NCBI GenBank assembly: GCA_017640445.1
Contig: JAEPQQ010000010.1
Coordinates: forward strand, 1-59,269
Reading direction: 5' to 3'
Source: Bacteroidia bacterium
GTDB taxonomy: Bacteria; Bacteroidota; Bacteroidia; NS11-12g; UBA9320
DNA length: 59,269 nucleotides
Of this stretch, positions 45,654-52,276 are shown in pieces. A model generated the notes under the pieces. The model did not search any database. It was not told where the DNA came from and saw only the letters and a program-made list of their open reading frames with translations. Both the position numbers and the translations under genes were made by a program. Position 1 is the stretch's first letter. Each line of letters opens with the position of its first letter.

Positions 45654-46092
45654 ATTGCTTAACTAATTCAATTTTGTTGTTGTATCTGGCGCTATCAACA
45701 ACTGCAAAATCAAAGAATAAAGGCTCATTGATATTGGCCATTATCATCAACTTCCGCAATCTGTAAATGTAGAATTCGAAGGTTCGCTAAAAAATAGTCA
45801 CATCTGACTATTTTGAACCTCTTACAAGGTGAAATTCAATGAAATCAAATTTCATTTTCGTTATGATCCCGTTGGGACTCGAACCCAAAATATGAATGCA
45901 ACTGTTTGACTACCAGTCAAATAAAAAAATTCAATCAATTGCATATGATCCCGTCATGAATCAAATTTTATCAATTTTTCCAGCATAACATGTTGATTTT
46001 CAGTCAGTTAAAACCACAATTTACCTTGCACAACTTCTGTACATGAATTTTGCAATTAATTGATTATCAGAGTTTTACAAGGATTTTCGTGA
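45654..46092. other. Island right end without genes
   Basis: 439 bases between the OLD gene and attR. AT-rich. Contains a tRNA 3'-half-like fragment (45864-45921), an 11-bp direct repeat TATGATCCCGT (45862-45872 and 45944-45954) and a CTGTACA motif at 46037-46043. No credible reading frame. Confidence 0.6.
45864..45921 (-). pseudogene. tRNA 3'-half-like remnant
   Basis: On the minus strand an anticodon arm (stem TTTGA/TCAAA, loop CTGGTAG, anticodon GGT, would read Thr) is followed after 16 bases by a T-arm (TTGGG, TTCGAGT, CCCAA) and an acceptor 3' half CGGGATC plus discriminator A. No matching 5' acceptor (GATCCCG) or D-arm precedes it. Likely a piece of a tRNA left by an earlier integration event. 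Confidence 0.55.
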
Positions 46093-46107
46093 TCCCAGCT
46101 GGATCAC
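46093..46107 (+). repeat. attR: second copy of the tRNA-Lys 3' end
   Basis: TCCCAGCTGGATCAC, identical to 41804-41818. It lies in a larger inverted repeat GTGATCC-CAGCT-GGATCAC (46089-46107). Confidence 0.8.
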
Positions 46108-46118
46108 ATTGCATAGAG

Positions 46119-46150
46119 AATCCTCTCACAATCGGTGAGGGGATTTTTTT
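46119..46150 (+). terminator. Terminator beyond attR (probable original tRNA-Lys terminator)
   Basis: 11-bp stem (AATCCTCTCAC / GTGAGGGGATT, one T-G) with a five-base loop, followed by a T run. It starts 12 bases after attR, as expected if the tRNA once ran straight into it. Confidence 0.85.
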
Positions 46151-46617
46151 ATGTAATCTGTTGTACTGGGACGAGAAGCGCGTTAGCCGGAGCGTAGCGA
46201 AGGCGAAAGTACCAGCCCCTTTACGGTCTTGTTAGTTTAGTTGACGTACAAGTTACAAACTTATTTCTATCTCTAGGTCGAAGTTGTCTGCGCCAAAACT
46301 TCGACCAGGAATGAGTTTCGATTCTAAACCCAACCACATTGCCGAAGTTGAACAAGAGAAATCAGACCTCGAAAATGAAATAAAATCCCCCTATGGTCTT
46401 GTTAGTTTGGTTAACGTACAAGTTACAAACTTGTTTCTATCTCTAGGTCGAAGTTGTCTGCGCCAAAACTTCAACCAGGAATTGAGATTGACCAGAAATA
46501 TACTAGAACGAGGAACCTGCTAGTTGGAGTGTAGCGTAGGTCAATCTGGTCGAAGATTAGCGCCGAAGGCATGCGTATCTTCGACCCAGAAATAGGTTAA
46601 AGCTTGTAGCTTTCGAA
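46151..46617 (+). repeat. REP-like hairpin repeat region left of the transposase
   Basis: No protein gene is supported here. It holds two near-identical 88-bp units (46225-46312 and 46395-46482, four mismatches), each with a hairpin GTACAAGTTACAAACTTGT-type element and a second hairpin GGTCGAAGTT...AACTTCGACC (46276-46306, 46446-46476), a third hairpin GGTCGAAGAT...ATCTTCGACC (46548-46586), and short GTTAGCCGGAGCGTAGCG/GCTAGTTGGAGTGTAGCG motifs. These are REP/BIME-like units. Confidence 0.7.
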
Positions 46618-47172
46618 CTACCAGTCAATAAATTCAACTGGAATTAATCCTTTCCCTCCTGAGTAGTCTATAGCACTACTATACACATAGTGATGGACCT
46701 CTTCTACCCATTGCTCCTTTACTGGATTTAAATGCAAATACTCCAACCGTTGGTCAATCATTTGATTGCTAGTCAAGGCAATAGGATGATTCCCTTGTTG
46801 CCAAAATTGGTAGTACTTATTGTTACTGTTTTGCTCTCCGGCAGACTTAAAAATCCAGAGCATCCAATTTCTTCTGCTCTCAGTCGGGTTATTTTCAATG
46901 GCATGAATTATCCTCTTACTCGTGTAGCGTTTTAGGTCTCTCAGAATATCAGACAGATTAGACCCCTCCTGCGCGGATGCAATAAGGTGCACGTGATTGG
47001 TCATGATCACCCAGGCATATATAATCAATCCTTTTCGCTGTTGACAAAACCTAAGACTGTCGACAATGATATCCTTGTATAACGGCCTTGTAAGAACATC
47101 GACCCATTGTACTGTCGAAAAACTGACGAAATGAGGGCATTGATGATCCCGGATTTGATATTTAAATCCCAT
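46618..47172 (-). CDS. REP-associated tyrosine transposase (RAYT, Y1/HUH)
   Basis: 184 residues from the ATG at 47172, where the family N-terminus MGFKYQIRDHQCPHFVSFST begins; an in-frame ATG at 47199 adds nine residues. Y1 transposase features: HUH motif in WVIMTNHVHLIASA, the helix RDLKRYTSKRIIHAIEN with the candidate nucleophile Tyr, and RLEYLHLNPVKEQWV plus YVYSSAIDYSGGKG near the end, typical of the chromosomal TnpA-REP family. It nicks single-stranded hairpins and spreads REP sequences. It is flanked by hairpin repeats of the same type on both sides. Confidence 0.92.
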   Translation of the reverse strand: MGFKYQIRDHQCPHFVSFSTVQWVDVLTRPLYKDIIVDSLRFCQQRKGLIIYAWVIMTNHVHLIASAQEGSNLSDILRDLKRYTSKRIIHAIENNPTESRRNWMLWIFKSAGEQNSNNKYYQFWQQGNHPIALTSNQMIDQRLEYLHLNPVKEQWVEEVHHYVYSSAIDYSGGKGLIPVEFIDW

Positions 47173-47182
47173 GAATTTGTTT

Positions 47183-47313
47183 GGTTGGTTAATCCGCAAG
47201 TTACAAACTTGCGTCTATCTTTTGGTCGAAGTTGTCTACGCCAAAACTTCGACCAGAAATTAATATTGACCGGAAACGTACTGAAATATGAAACCTGCTA
47301 GTAAGAACGTAGC
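47183..47313 (+). repeat. REP-like hairpin repeat right of the transposase
   Basis: Third copy of the unit at 46395, diverged, starting GGTTGGTTAATCCGCAAG, with the hairpin GGTCGAAGTT...AACTTCGACC at 47224-47254 and a following GCTAGTAAGAACGTAGCG motif. It stands 10 bases upstream of the transposase start, with the same orientation as the left copies. Confidence 0.7.
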
Positions 47314-47364
47314 GAATCCTGAACAAGGAGGCATCTTTCCATTCGCATCGTCCCTCTTTTAGCC

Positions 47365-47372
47365 TTCCTTTG
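47365..47372 (+). promoter_or_regulatory. -7-like box of the phosphotransferase gene
   Basis: TTCCTTTG (one mismatch to TAnnTTTG) followed by four bases and the ATG; no TTG at standard distance. Confidence 0.4.
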
Positions 47373-47376
47373 CACC

Positions 47377-48345
47377 ATGCATCCAGGCGTGGAACAAAAA
47401 CTTCTTAAACTCACCAATGCACAGGTGTGTGAGCATCTGCACACCATTCAATCGCTCTGGAGTGGGTATGGCACCATTGCCCGATATCAACTTGATGGCT
47501 CTTCGGCCAATACCGTAGTAGTTAAACACATCGCGGCAACGCCATCCACACAACACCCAAGAGGTTGGAACACAAGCACCAGTCATAACCGAAAAGTACG
47601 CTCATATGAGGTAGAAACCTACTGGTACAAACACTGGAGTAAACAATGCCCCAAGACCGCTCGAATCCCTGAACATATTGGAACTTTTAACGAGGGTGAT
47701 GACATTTACCTCGTACTGGAAGATCTCAACCATAGCTTCCCACTTCGCAAACAGGAAGTGCGACTCAGTGAAGTCAAGACCTGTCTGGATTGGCTCGCCC
47801 ATTTCCATATGAATTTTATGCAGCATAAACCAACCGGATTGTGGGACATAGGAACGTATTGGCATCTCGATACCCGACCCGACGAGTTTGAACTTATTGA
47901 AAACAAGGAGCTCAAGGCAAAGGCCCGACGCATCGACGAAGTACTAAACAATTGTAAGTTTAAAACCCTGGTGCATGGCGATGCCAAACTGGCCAATTTC
48001 TGCTTTAGCACAGACGGGCAACATGTGGCTGCGGTGGACTTCCAGTACGTCGGTGGTGGTTGCGGCATGAAAGACGTAGCCTACTTCTTAGGCAGCTGTT
48101 TGTCGAGTGAAGAATGTGAGGTATACGAAGCAGAACTACTGGATCATTACTTCCACACGCTCCACCAGGCCTATCTGCAACAGGATCACGACTTCGAATT
48201 TGAGGCACTAACAACGGAATGGCGACAGATGTATACCATTGCCTGGACCGACTTCACCCGCTTCCTACTCGGTTGGATGCCCACCCATCAGAAGCTGCAT
48301 GGGTATAGCCTAAGACTGATGAATCAGGTATTGGCATCTCTGTGA
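47377..48345 (+). CDS. Choline kinase/aminoglycoside phosphotransferase-like kinase
   Basis: 322 residues with the eukaryotic-like kinase fold of the APH/EcKL group. A Lys-containing strand [12 protein letters not shown], the hinge VLEDLNHS, the Brenner motif [13 protein letters not shown] (about 198-210; catalytic Asp) and AVDFQYVG (about 221-228; metal-binding Asp). Relatives phosphorylate small hydroxylated molecules such as ecdysteroids, choline or aminoglycosides; this one's substrate is unknown. It stands alone between the RAYT repeats and the convergent fabF gene. Start ATG at 47377 lies four bases after a TTCCTTTG box. Confidence 0.85.
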   Translation: MHPGVEQKLLKLTNAQVCEHLHTIQSLWSGYGTIARYQLDGSSANTVVVKHIAATPSTQHPRGWNTSTSHNRKVRSYEVETYWYKHWSKQCPKTARIPEHIGTFNEGDDIYLVLEDLNHSFPLRKQEVRLSEVKTCLDWLAHFHMNFMQHKPTGLWDIGTYWHLDTRPDEFELIENKELKAKARRIDEVLNNCKFKTLVHGDAKLANFCFSTDGQHVAAVDFQYVGGGCGMKDVAYFLGSCLSSEECEVYEAELLDHYFHTLHQAYLQQDHDFEFEALTTEWRQMYTIAWTDFTRFLLGWMPTHQKLHGYSLRLMNQVLASL

Positions 48346-48364
48346 ATCATTGCTACACCATTAA

Positions 48365-49612
48365 CTAATCGTTGTACTTCTTTAATACCAAAGCCGCACA
48401 ATGCCCACCAAAACCGAAGCTGTTGCTTAACGCATACTGGACGTTCTTTGCGACACTTTTACCAAGCGTCAGATTCAACGATGTGGGTATATCCTCATCC
48501 ACATTCACCGTATTGATGGTCGGTGGAATGATATCCTGTTGGACGGACAAACTGGTGGAAATGGCCTCAATCACCCCAGTGGCTCCCAGTAAATGCCCGG
48601 TCATTGACTTAGACGCACTAACCTGCAGTTGCTCCATGTGATTGCCGAACAATCTTTCAAGCGCTCGAATCTCCGACAAGTCGCCAATACCGGTTGACGT
48701 GGCGTGTGCGTTTACATAGTCAATTTGCCCTTGAGCAATGCCCGCTTCGGTGATAGCCGCGTCCATTGCCAGAAAGGCGCCAAGTCCTTCCGGGTGCGTT
48801 CCGGTAATGTGATAGGCGTCGGAACTTTCTCCTCCCCCAACGACTTCGGCATAGATCTCAGCGCCTCGTTTCACGGCAGAATCCAGACTCTCGACAACTA
48901 TTGCCCCGGCGCCTTCGCCGACCACAAACCCATCCCGACCTTTATCAAACGGCCTGGAGGCCGTCTCGAAACCACTGTTATTGGTCGACATAGCCTTCAT
49001 AGCGTTAAACCCACCAATCGATGCCTCGGTTATTGGAGCTTCTGACCCACCGGCAATGATGATGTCGGCCTTGCCCAATCGAATGTAGTTAAACGCCTGT
49101 ATGATGCTTTGCGTGGAAGATGCGCAAGCAGTAACTGGTGTATAGTTCACGCCTCGCAAACCATGTTTGATTGAAATAGTACCCGACAAACCGTTGGCGA
49201 TGATTTTGGTGATGAAAAATGGATTAAACCTAGGGTTAAAATCGCTCTGAGCATAACCAATTACTTCTTTCTCAAAGGTCTCAAAACCACCCACACCACT
49301 GGAAAAAATAACACCAATCCTATTTGTGTCCAGCGTCGAAAAATCGAGTTCTGCATCGGTTATCGCTTCCTCGGCGGAGATCAAACCATATTGACTAAAT
49401 CGATCAAGCTTTCGCGCTTCTTTGCGATCGAAGTAATCCAATGCGTCGTAATCTTTTACCTCACAGGCAAACTGCGTTTTGAACCTGAACGCGTCGAATC
49501 GGGTGATCTTTTGCACACCCGAAACACCATTCACCAGGTTATTCCAGTACGTTTTTACGTTGTTCCCTATTGGAGTTATCGCTCCTAATCCTGTTATCAC
49601 TACTCTTCTCAT
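48365..49612 (-). CDS. fabF: 3-oxoacyl-ACP synthase II (KAS II, FabF-like)
   Basis: 415 residues, thiolase fold. Catalytic Cys in TACASSTQS (about C163), His in NAHATSTGIGD and His/Phe in KSMTGHLLGATG, plus FGFGGHCAALVLKK at the C-terminus. It extends fatty-acyl-ACP by Claisen condensation in fatty-acid or related lipid synthesis. No chain-length factor or other polyketide genes lie next to it. Its start ATG overlaps the thioesterase stop in ATGA, so the unit is thioesterase then FabF. Expression is likely controlled by the TetR protein two genes upstream. Confidence 0.95.
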   Translation of the reverse strand: MRRVVITGLGAITPIGNNVKTYWNNLVNGVSGVQKITRFDAFRFKTQFACEVKDYDALDYFDRKEARKLDRFSQYGLISAEEAITDAELDFSTLDTNRIGVIFSSGVGGFETFEKEVIGYAQSDFNPRFNPFFITKIIANGLSGTISIKHGLRGVNYTPVTACASSTQSIIQAFNYIRLGKADIIIAGGSEAPITEASIGGFNAMKAMSTNNSGFETASRPFDKGRDGFVVGEGAGAIVVESLDSAVKRGAEIYAEVVGGGESSDAYHITGTHPEGLGAFLAMDAAITEAGIAQGQIDYVNAHATSTGIGDLSEIRALERLFGNHMEQLQVSASKSMTGHLLGATGVIEAISTSLSVQQDIIPPTINTVNVDEDIPTSLNLTLGKSVAKNVQYALSNSFGFGGHCAALVLKKYND

Positions 49613-50037
49613 GCCTGACCATTGATTAGATTAGAAGTACCTCGAGCCACTAAGCGATTCGAATCTTTATGGAAAATCTCACAAACTGCGTTCGACAATC
49701 GCCTGCCCTTTTTAAGCACTTTTGCCTTGATATTGACCACATGGCCAACCTGAATACCAGAGAAATAGTCGACCGACAGATTTATGCTCGAATGAAATAC
49801 TCCATCGCCATAGCTATATAGGGCAACGCCAATAGCATCATCGATGATGCTTGCGGAAATACCCCCGTGCAGCTGATCCAATGGATTGCAAAACTCCTTG
49901 CGTACTTTTAATTCCAGGTGCACTTCCCCCTCCTCTGCGTGAATGATGGTTGGATTTAACCAGCGCATAACCGGCGATGGTGACTTCGACGCATCCTGCC
50001 CAATCTGACTTTTTAAAAAGTTTAATGTCTCGTTCAT
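49609..50037 (-). CDS. PaaI-family hotdog thioesterase
   Basis: 142 residues from the ATG at 50037; an in-frame GTG at 50052 would overlap the operator region. Hotdog fold with the PaaI signature RKEFCNPLDQLHGGISASIIDDAIGVALYS, then SINLSVDYFSGIQVGHVVNIKAKVLKKGRRL. These hydrolyse acyl-CoA or acyl-ACP. Coupled to FabF by a four-base overlap, so a role in acyl chain turnover is likely. An operator palindrome (50053-50070) lies 15 bases before the start. Confidence 0.85.
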   Translation of the reverse strand: MNETLNFLKSQIGQDASKSPSPVMRWLNPTIIHAEEGEVHLELKVRKEFCNPLDQLHGGISASIIDDAIGVALYSYGDGVFHSSINLSVDYFSGIQVGHVVNIKAKVLKKGRRLSNAVCEIFHKDSNRLVARGTSNLINGQA

Positions 50038-50052
50038 ATGTATTATTTGCAC

Positions 50053-50070
50053 ATATACCGTTCGGTATAT
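50053..50070. promoter_or_regulatory. TetR operator before the thioesterase-fabF unit
   Basis: ATATACCG-TT-CGGTATAT, an 18-bp imperfect-centre palindrome. Same half-sites as at 50684-50701. It overlaps a TATATGTG -7-like box on the minus strand. Confidence 0.75.
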
Positions 50071-50085
50071 TATTGTCTAAAAATT

Positions 50086-50676
50086 TTATTCTTGTGCCAG
50101 CTGCTCAACATCGCACATCAACATATCGATGTTGTTCAACAGTATGGTATGATCTTTCAACGTCTTGGCAAGCAGTATGCTGCCTTCAATCAGAGCCAAC
50201 ATTCGGTACGTCCACTGCTCGACGTTCACTGGTTTGATTTCCTTTTGTTCGATACCGGCTGTTAAGATGTCTGCAACGCGTTTATGCCAACCACGTATTG
50301 CCTTGACTACTTCCGTTCGCAAAGATTCATTGCCATTATCAGCATCAACAGCGGTATTGAGGATTGCACAGCCTCCATTCTCAAAAATTGGCTTATAGGC
50401 CAGTTTATAATGTTCCAGGAAAACCAGCAGCTTTGACACGGCATTGTCTTCCAATTCTATTTTGCGTAAGATGGGTTCGCTCTGAAACTTGTAGTTGTAA
50501 CGGAAGGCTTCAATGGCCACTTCATTTTTATCCTTGAAGTTGCCGTAGATACTGCCCTTGGTTAAACCGGTGGCGTCTGTTAAATCTGACAAATACGTCC
50601 CCGTGTATCCCTTTTCATTAAAGATACGAGCTGTTTTCTCAATAATCAGTTGACGTGTTTTTTCAGATCTTACCAC
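50086..50676 (-). CDS. TetR/AcrR family transcriptional repressor
   Basis: 196 residues. N-terminal helix-turn-helix: TRQLIIEKTARIFNEKGYTGTYLSDLTDATGLTKGSIYGNFKDKNEVA, the classical TetR pattern, then a ligand domain including FLEHYKLAYKPIFENGGCAILNTAVD (TetR_C_6-like, as in AcrR/YcdC proteins). Start GTG at 50676, four bases after a TATATTTG box whose promoter is overlapped by an operator. The ligand could be an acyl-CoA or a toxic compound, given the downstream lipid genes; that is inference. Probably autoregulated, and co-oriented with the thioesterase and fabF. Confidence 0.92.
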   Translation of the reverse strand: MVRSEKTRQLIIEKTARIFNEKGYTGTYLSDLTDATGLTKGSIYGNFKDKNEVAIEAFRYNYKFQSEPILRKIELEDNAVSKLLVFLEHYKLAYKPIFENGGCAILNTAVDADNGNESLRTEVVKAIRGWHKRVADILTAGIEQKEIKPVNVEQWTYRMLALIEGSILLAKTLKDHTILLNNIDMLMCDVEQLAQE

Positions 50677-50680
50677 GAGG

Positions 50681-50712
50681 CAAATATACCGATCGGTATA
50701 TCAAAAATCCAA
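50681..50712 (-). promoter_or_regulatory. tetR promoter with overlapping operator
   Basis: Minus strand: TTG (50712-50710), 21 bases, TATATTTG (50688-50681). An 18-bp perfect palindrome ATATACCGATCGGTATAT (50684-50701) covers the space and the -7 box. GTG start is four bases after the box. Confidence 0.85.
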
Positions 50713-50791
50713 CTCGTAGTAAAATTCGTTTTACTCCTATAGTTATTCTATCCCGAATACGCAACCTGTTGGTTTGATGGATCGGGAGAGT

Positions 50792-51061
50792 TATTCAAAA
50801 TCATTCTAAGGTTGTATATACAACCGCTCTTTATACCTTTGCCTTGTGAATCTCGAAAACCTCGAATCGTTTGACCCACGCATGTGTATTTCTGGAAAGA
50901 TGACCCGCATTAACCGAATCACGGCCAACATCTTCCGGAAGCACCTGCACCCTTACGACATCACTAACAGCCAAACCACCATTCTTTTTATACTTTCCAA
51001 GCATCAGGGACTCCCGCAAAAGCGACTCTCCGAAATTGCCGTGCTCGAAAAATCAACCCTC
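50792..51061 (+). repeat. Left copy of the 270-bp direct repeat
   Basis: Matches 53480-53749 with three mismatches (98.9% identity). Contains the marR operator, promoter and first 72 codons. It flanks the insert 51062-53479. Confidence 0.95.
50810..50841 (+). promoter_or_regulatory. marR operator and promoter, left copy
   Basis: GGTTGTATATACAACC (50810-50825), a perfect 16-bp palindrome overlapping the TTG -33 (50812-50814); 19 bases on, TACCTTTG (50834-50841); GTG four bases later. Confidence 0.8.
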
Positions 51062-51088
51062 CTTCTTAACCAAGCGGAAACAATCTAG
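50846..51088 (+). pseudogene. Truncated MarR regulator (5' part)
   Basis: 80 codons from the GTG at 50846. The first 72 residues match the intact copy at 53534 except for one amino acid (His for Leu at ILSKHQGLP) and lie on the 270-bp repeat. After VLEKSTL the frame enters unrelated sequence (LLNQAETI) and stops, so the wing and dimerisation helix are lost. Without the wing it is probably non-functional, although it could titrate or compete. Created when the insert entered or was duplicated with this repeat. Confidence 0.85.
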
Positions 51089-51158
51089 AGGAATATGCTC
51101 AAAAACGGGGCTATCCAGAAAAGGCTATTATTTTTCAGGTCATAAGTAACATCCAACT

Positions 51159-51959
51159 TCAAAATGACATTCCACTAAAATCAATGCCTAGATAGTGATC
51201 AAATCCGTGCAGATACATAAACTCCTCAACACTCTCATCAAACTCCTTAGAGCTATCTTGCCCAGGAACTGGAACTACGAGTTTCGTCTGGTTATCTAAA
51301 TCATGAATGATGCATCTATCATGTTCGACATCCAAGTGATGAATCTCCCCTGACTTACAACTGACCAGATCGTGAATTACCGTAAAGAAATTGACTCCCC
51401 CAAATGAAAGAAGTCTTTTAAGTTCAGTGGTATTCCATGGCCTTAATAGGAGCCTTTGGTTGTGCATATAGTGATAAGCAGTGTCGTGCCACACGCATGA
51501 GCTTCCGAAATACTCAAGTGGTGGACTCTCGTTTCCTATCCGAACATCATTAAAGATCATCTCCCAAACTGCGATTCGACCGCTCCAGCACCTTTGTTTG
51601 AGAATTTGCTCGGAGAAGTGTGAAATCCCTCTATCGGAAAGCTCATCCCACCTGTAGTTAGACTGGGTCAACTGCGGCCTTTTGGCTTCAAATACGCCAA
51701 CCTTGATATTAGAACCAGTACGAAAGATAATAATCCCGTCCGCGCCAATTCTCCTTTCTGTTCTGGTGTCAAGTGTTTGGGAGTGGCATTGGATATTATT
51801 ATATCTTCCTTGAAGTGAAGAACGTATACGAGTAGCTAGGGTCGAAACGTAGTCGCGTTCGCCTACAATGATTCCGTCTATTAGCTCCAACCTACATTCA
51901 TGATCCGCTTGGGCAAAAAAGCGAGCCAGTTCGTTGGCAATTATGTGGTTTCCGAACAT
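51159..51959 (-). CDS. Predicted PD-(D/E)XK nuclease-fold protein
   Basis: 266 residues, not matched to a named family by eye. The N-terminal half has the restriction-endonuclease-like signature: a Glu on an N-terminal helix region (E34 in GERDYVSTLATRIRSSL), Asp74 in RIGADGIIIF and E91-x-K93 in VGVFEAKRPQL. That E...D...ExK order and spacing is what PD-(D/E)XK nucleases show. The C-terminal half is rich in His and aromatic residues (WHDTAYHYMHNQ, LEYFGSS). Alone on its strand in the insert. A role in host defence or in mobility is inference. Confidence 0.55.
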   Translation of the reverse strand: MFGNHIIANELARFFAQADHECRLELIDGIIVGERDYVSTLATRIRSSLQGRYNNIQCHSQTLDTRTERRIGADGIIIFRTGSNIKVGVFEAKRPQLTQSNYRWDELSDRGISHFSEQILKQRCWSGRIAVWEMIFNDVRIGNESPPLEYFGSSCVWHDTAYHYMHNQRLLLRPWNTTELKRLLSFGGVNFFTVIHDLVSCKSGEIHHLDVEHDRCIIHDLDNQTKLVVPVPGQDSSKEFDESVEEFMYLHGFDHYLGIDFSGMSF

Positions 51960-52276
51960 ATTAAATTAGTATAACGTTAGGTTCCAGATTCTAAATCTTA
52001 CTTAGGTAAACTTATAACCATTGGATCGCATAAAAAATAGTTAAGTGTGACCGTTTTTTTACTCAAATTCCCGAAAGAGCACAAAAACACGTAGTCAAAC
52101 ATTCTACATACATACGTGGGCTTATGTAGTAGGCACTTTCAACTTCATAACTTTGGTTGATGCAAGAACCAATATCCACAAGTTGAAAAGTACTTTTACT
52201 GTGTTAGATTCAATTGAGCAAAGAGCATGTCCCATACATATAATCGAATATACCCACATGTGGTGATTTCTCGGGA
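51960..52276. other. 317-base gap between divergent insert genes
   Basis: AT-rich, no credible gene. Holds one weak hairpin (CTACATA...TATGTAG, 52104-52129). Promoters for the flanking genes are expected here but no clear TAnnTTTG box was found. Confidence 0.5.

Larger units (their letters stand above)
41819..46092. mobile_element. Integrase-less genomic island at tRNA-Lys (about 4.3 kb)
   Basis: The segment lies between the tRNA-Lys 3' end and an exact 15-bp copy of it. It is more AT-rich than the core genes and holds a KAP NTPase gene (frameshifted) and an OLD-type AAA-TOPRIM nuclease gene, both on the minus strand, no recognisable integrase, several CTGTACA motifs near both ends, and a tRNA 3'-half-like fragment near the right end. 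Its left end supplies a terminator next to the tRNA. It reads as a small satellite-type or decayed island integrated by a tyrosine recombinase acting elsewhere. Bases 41868-42123 contain only the CTGTACA motifs and a stretch that may be decayed coding sequence. Confidence 0.75.

Noticed and set aside
46284..46523. A 79-codon plus-strand frame across the REP-like region
   Set aside because: It runs through the repeat units and their hairpins, with no recognisable protein motif, and is a by-product of repeated non-coding sequence.
46225..47313. Possible CRISPR array
   Set aside because: The repeats are few, unevenly spaced, of 80-90 bp with internal hairpins, and flank a RAYT gene; there are no regular spacers or cas genes.
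52104..52129. Inverted repeat CTACATA...TATGTAG in the insert gap
   Set aside because: Seven-base arms with a 12-base loop and no T run; too weak to be called a terminator or operator.
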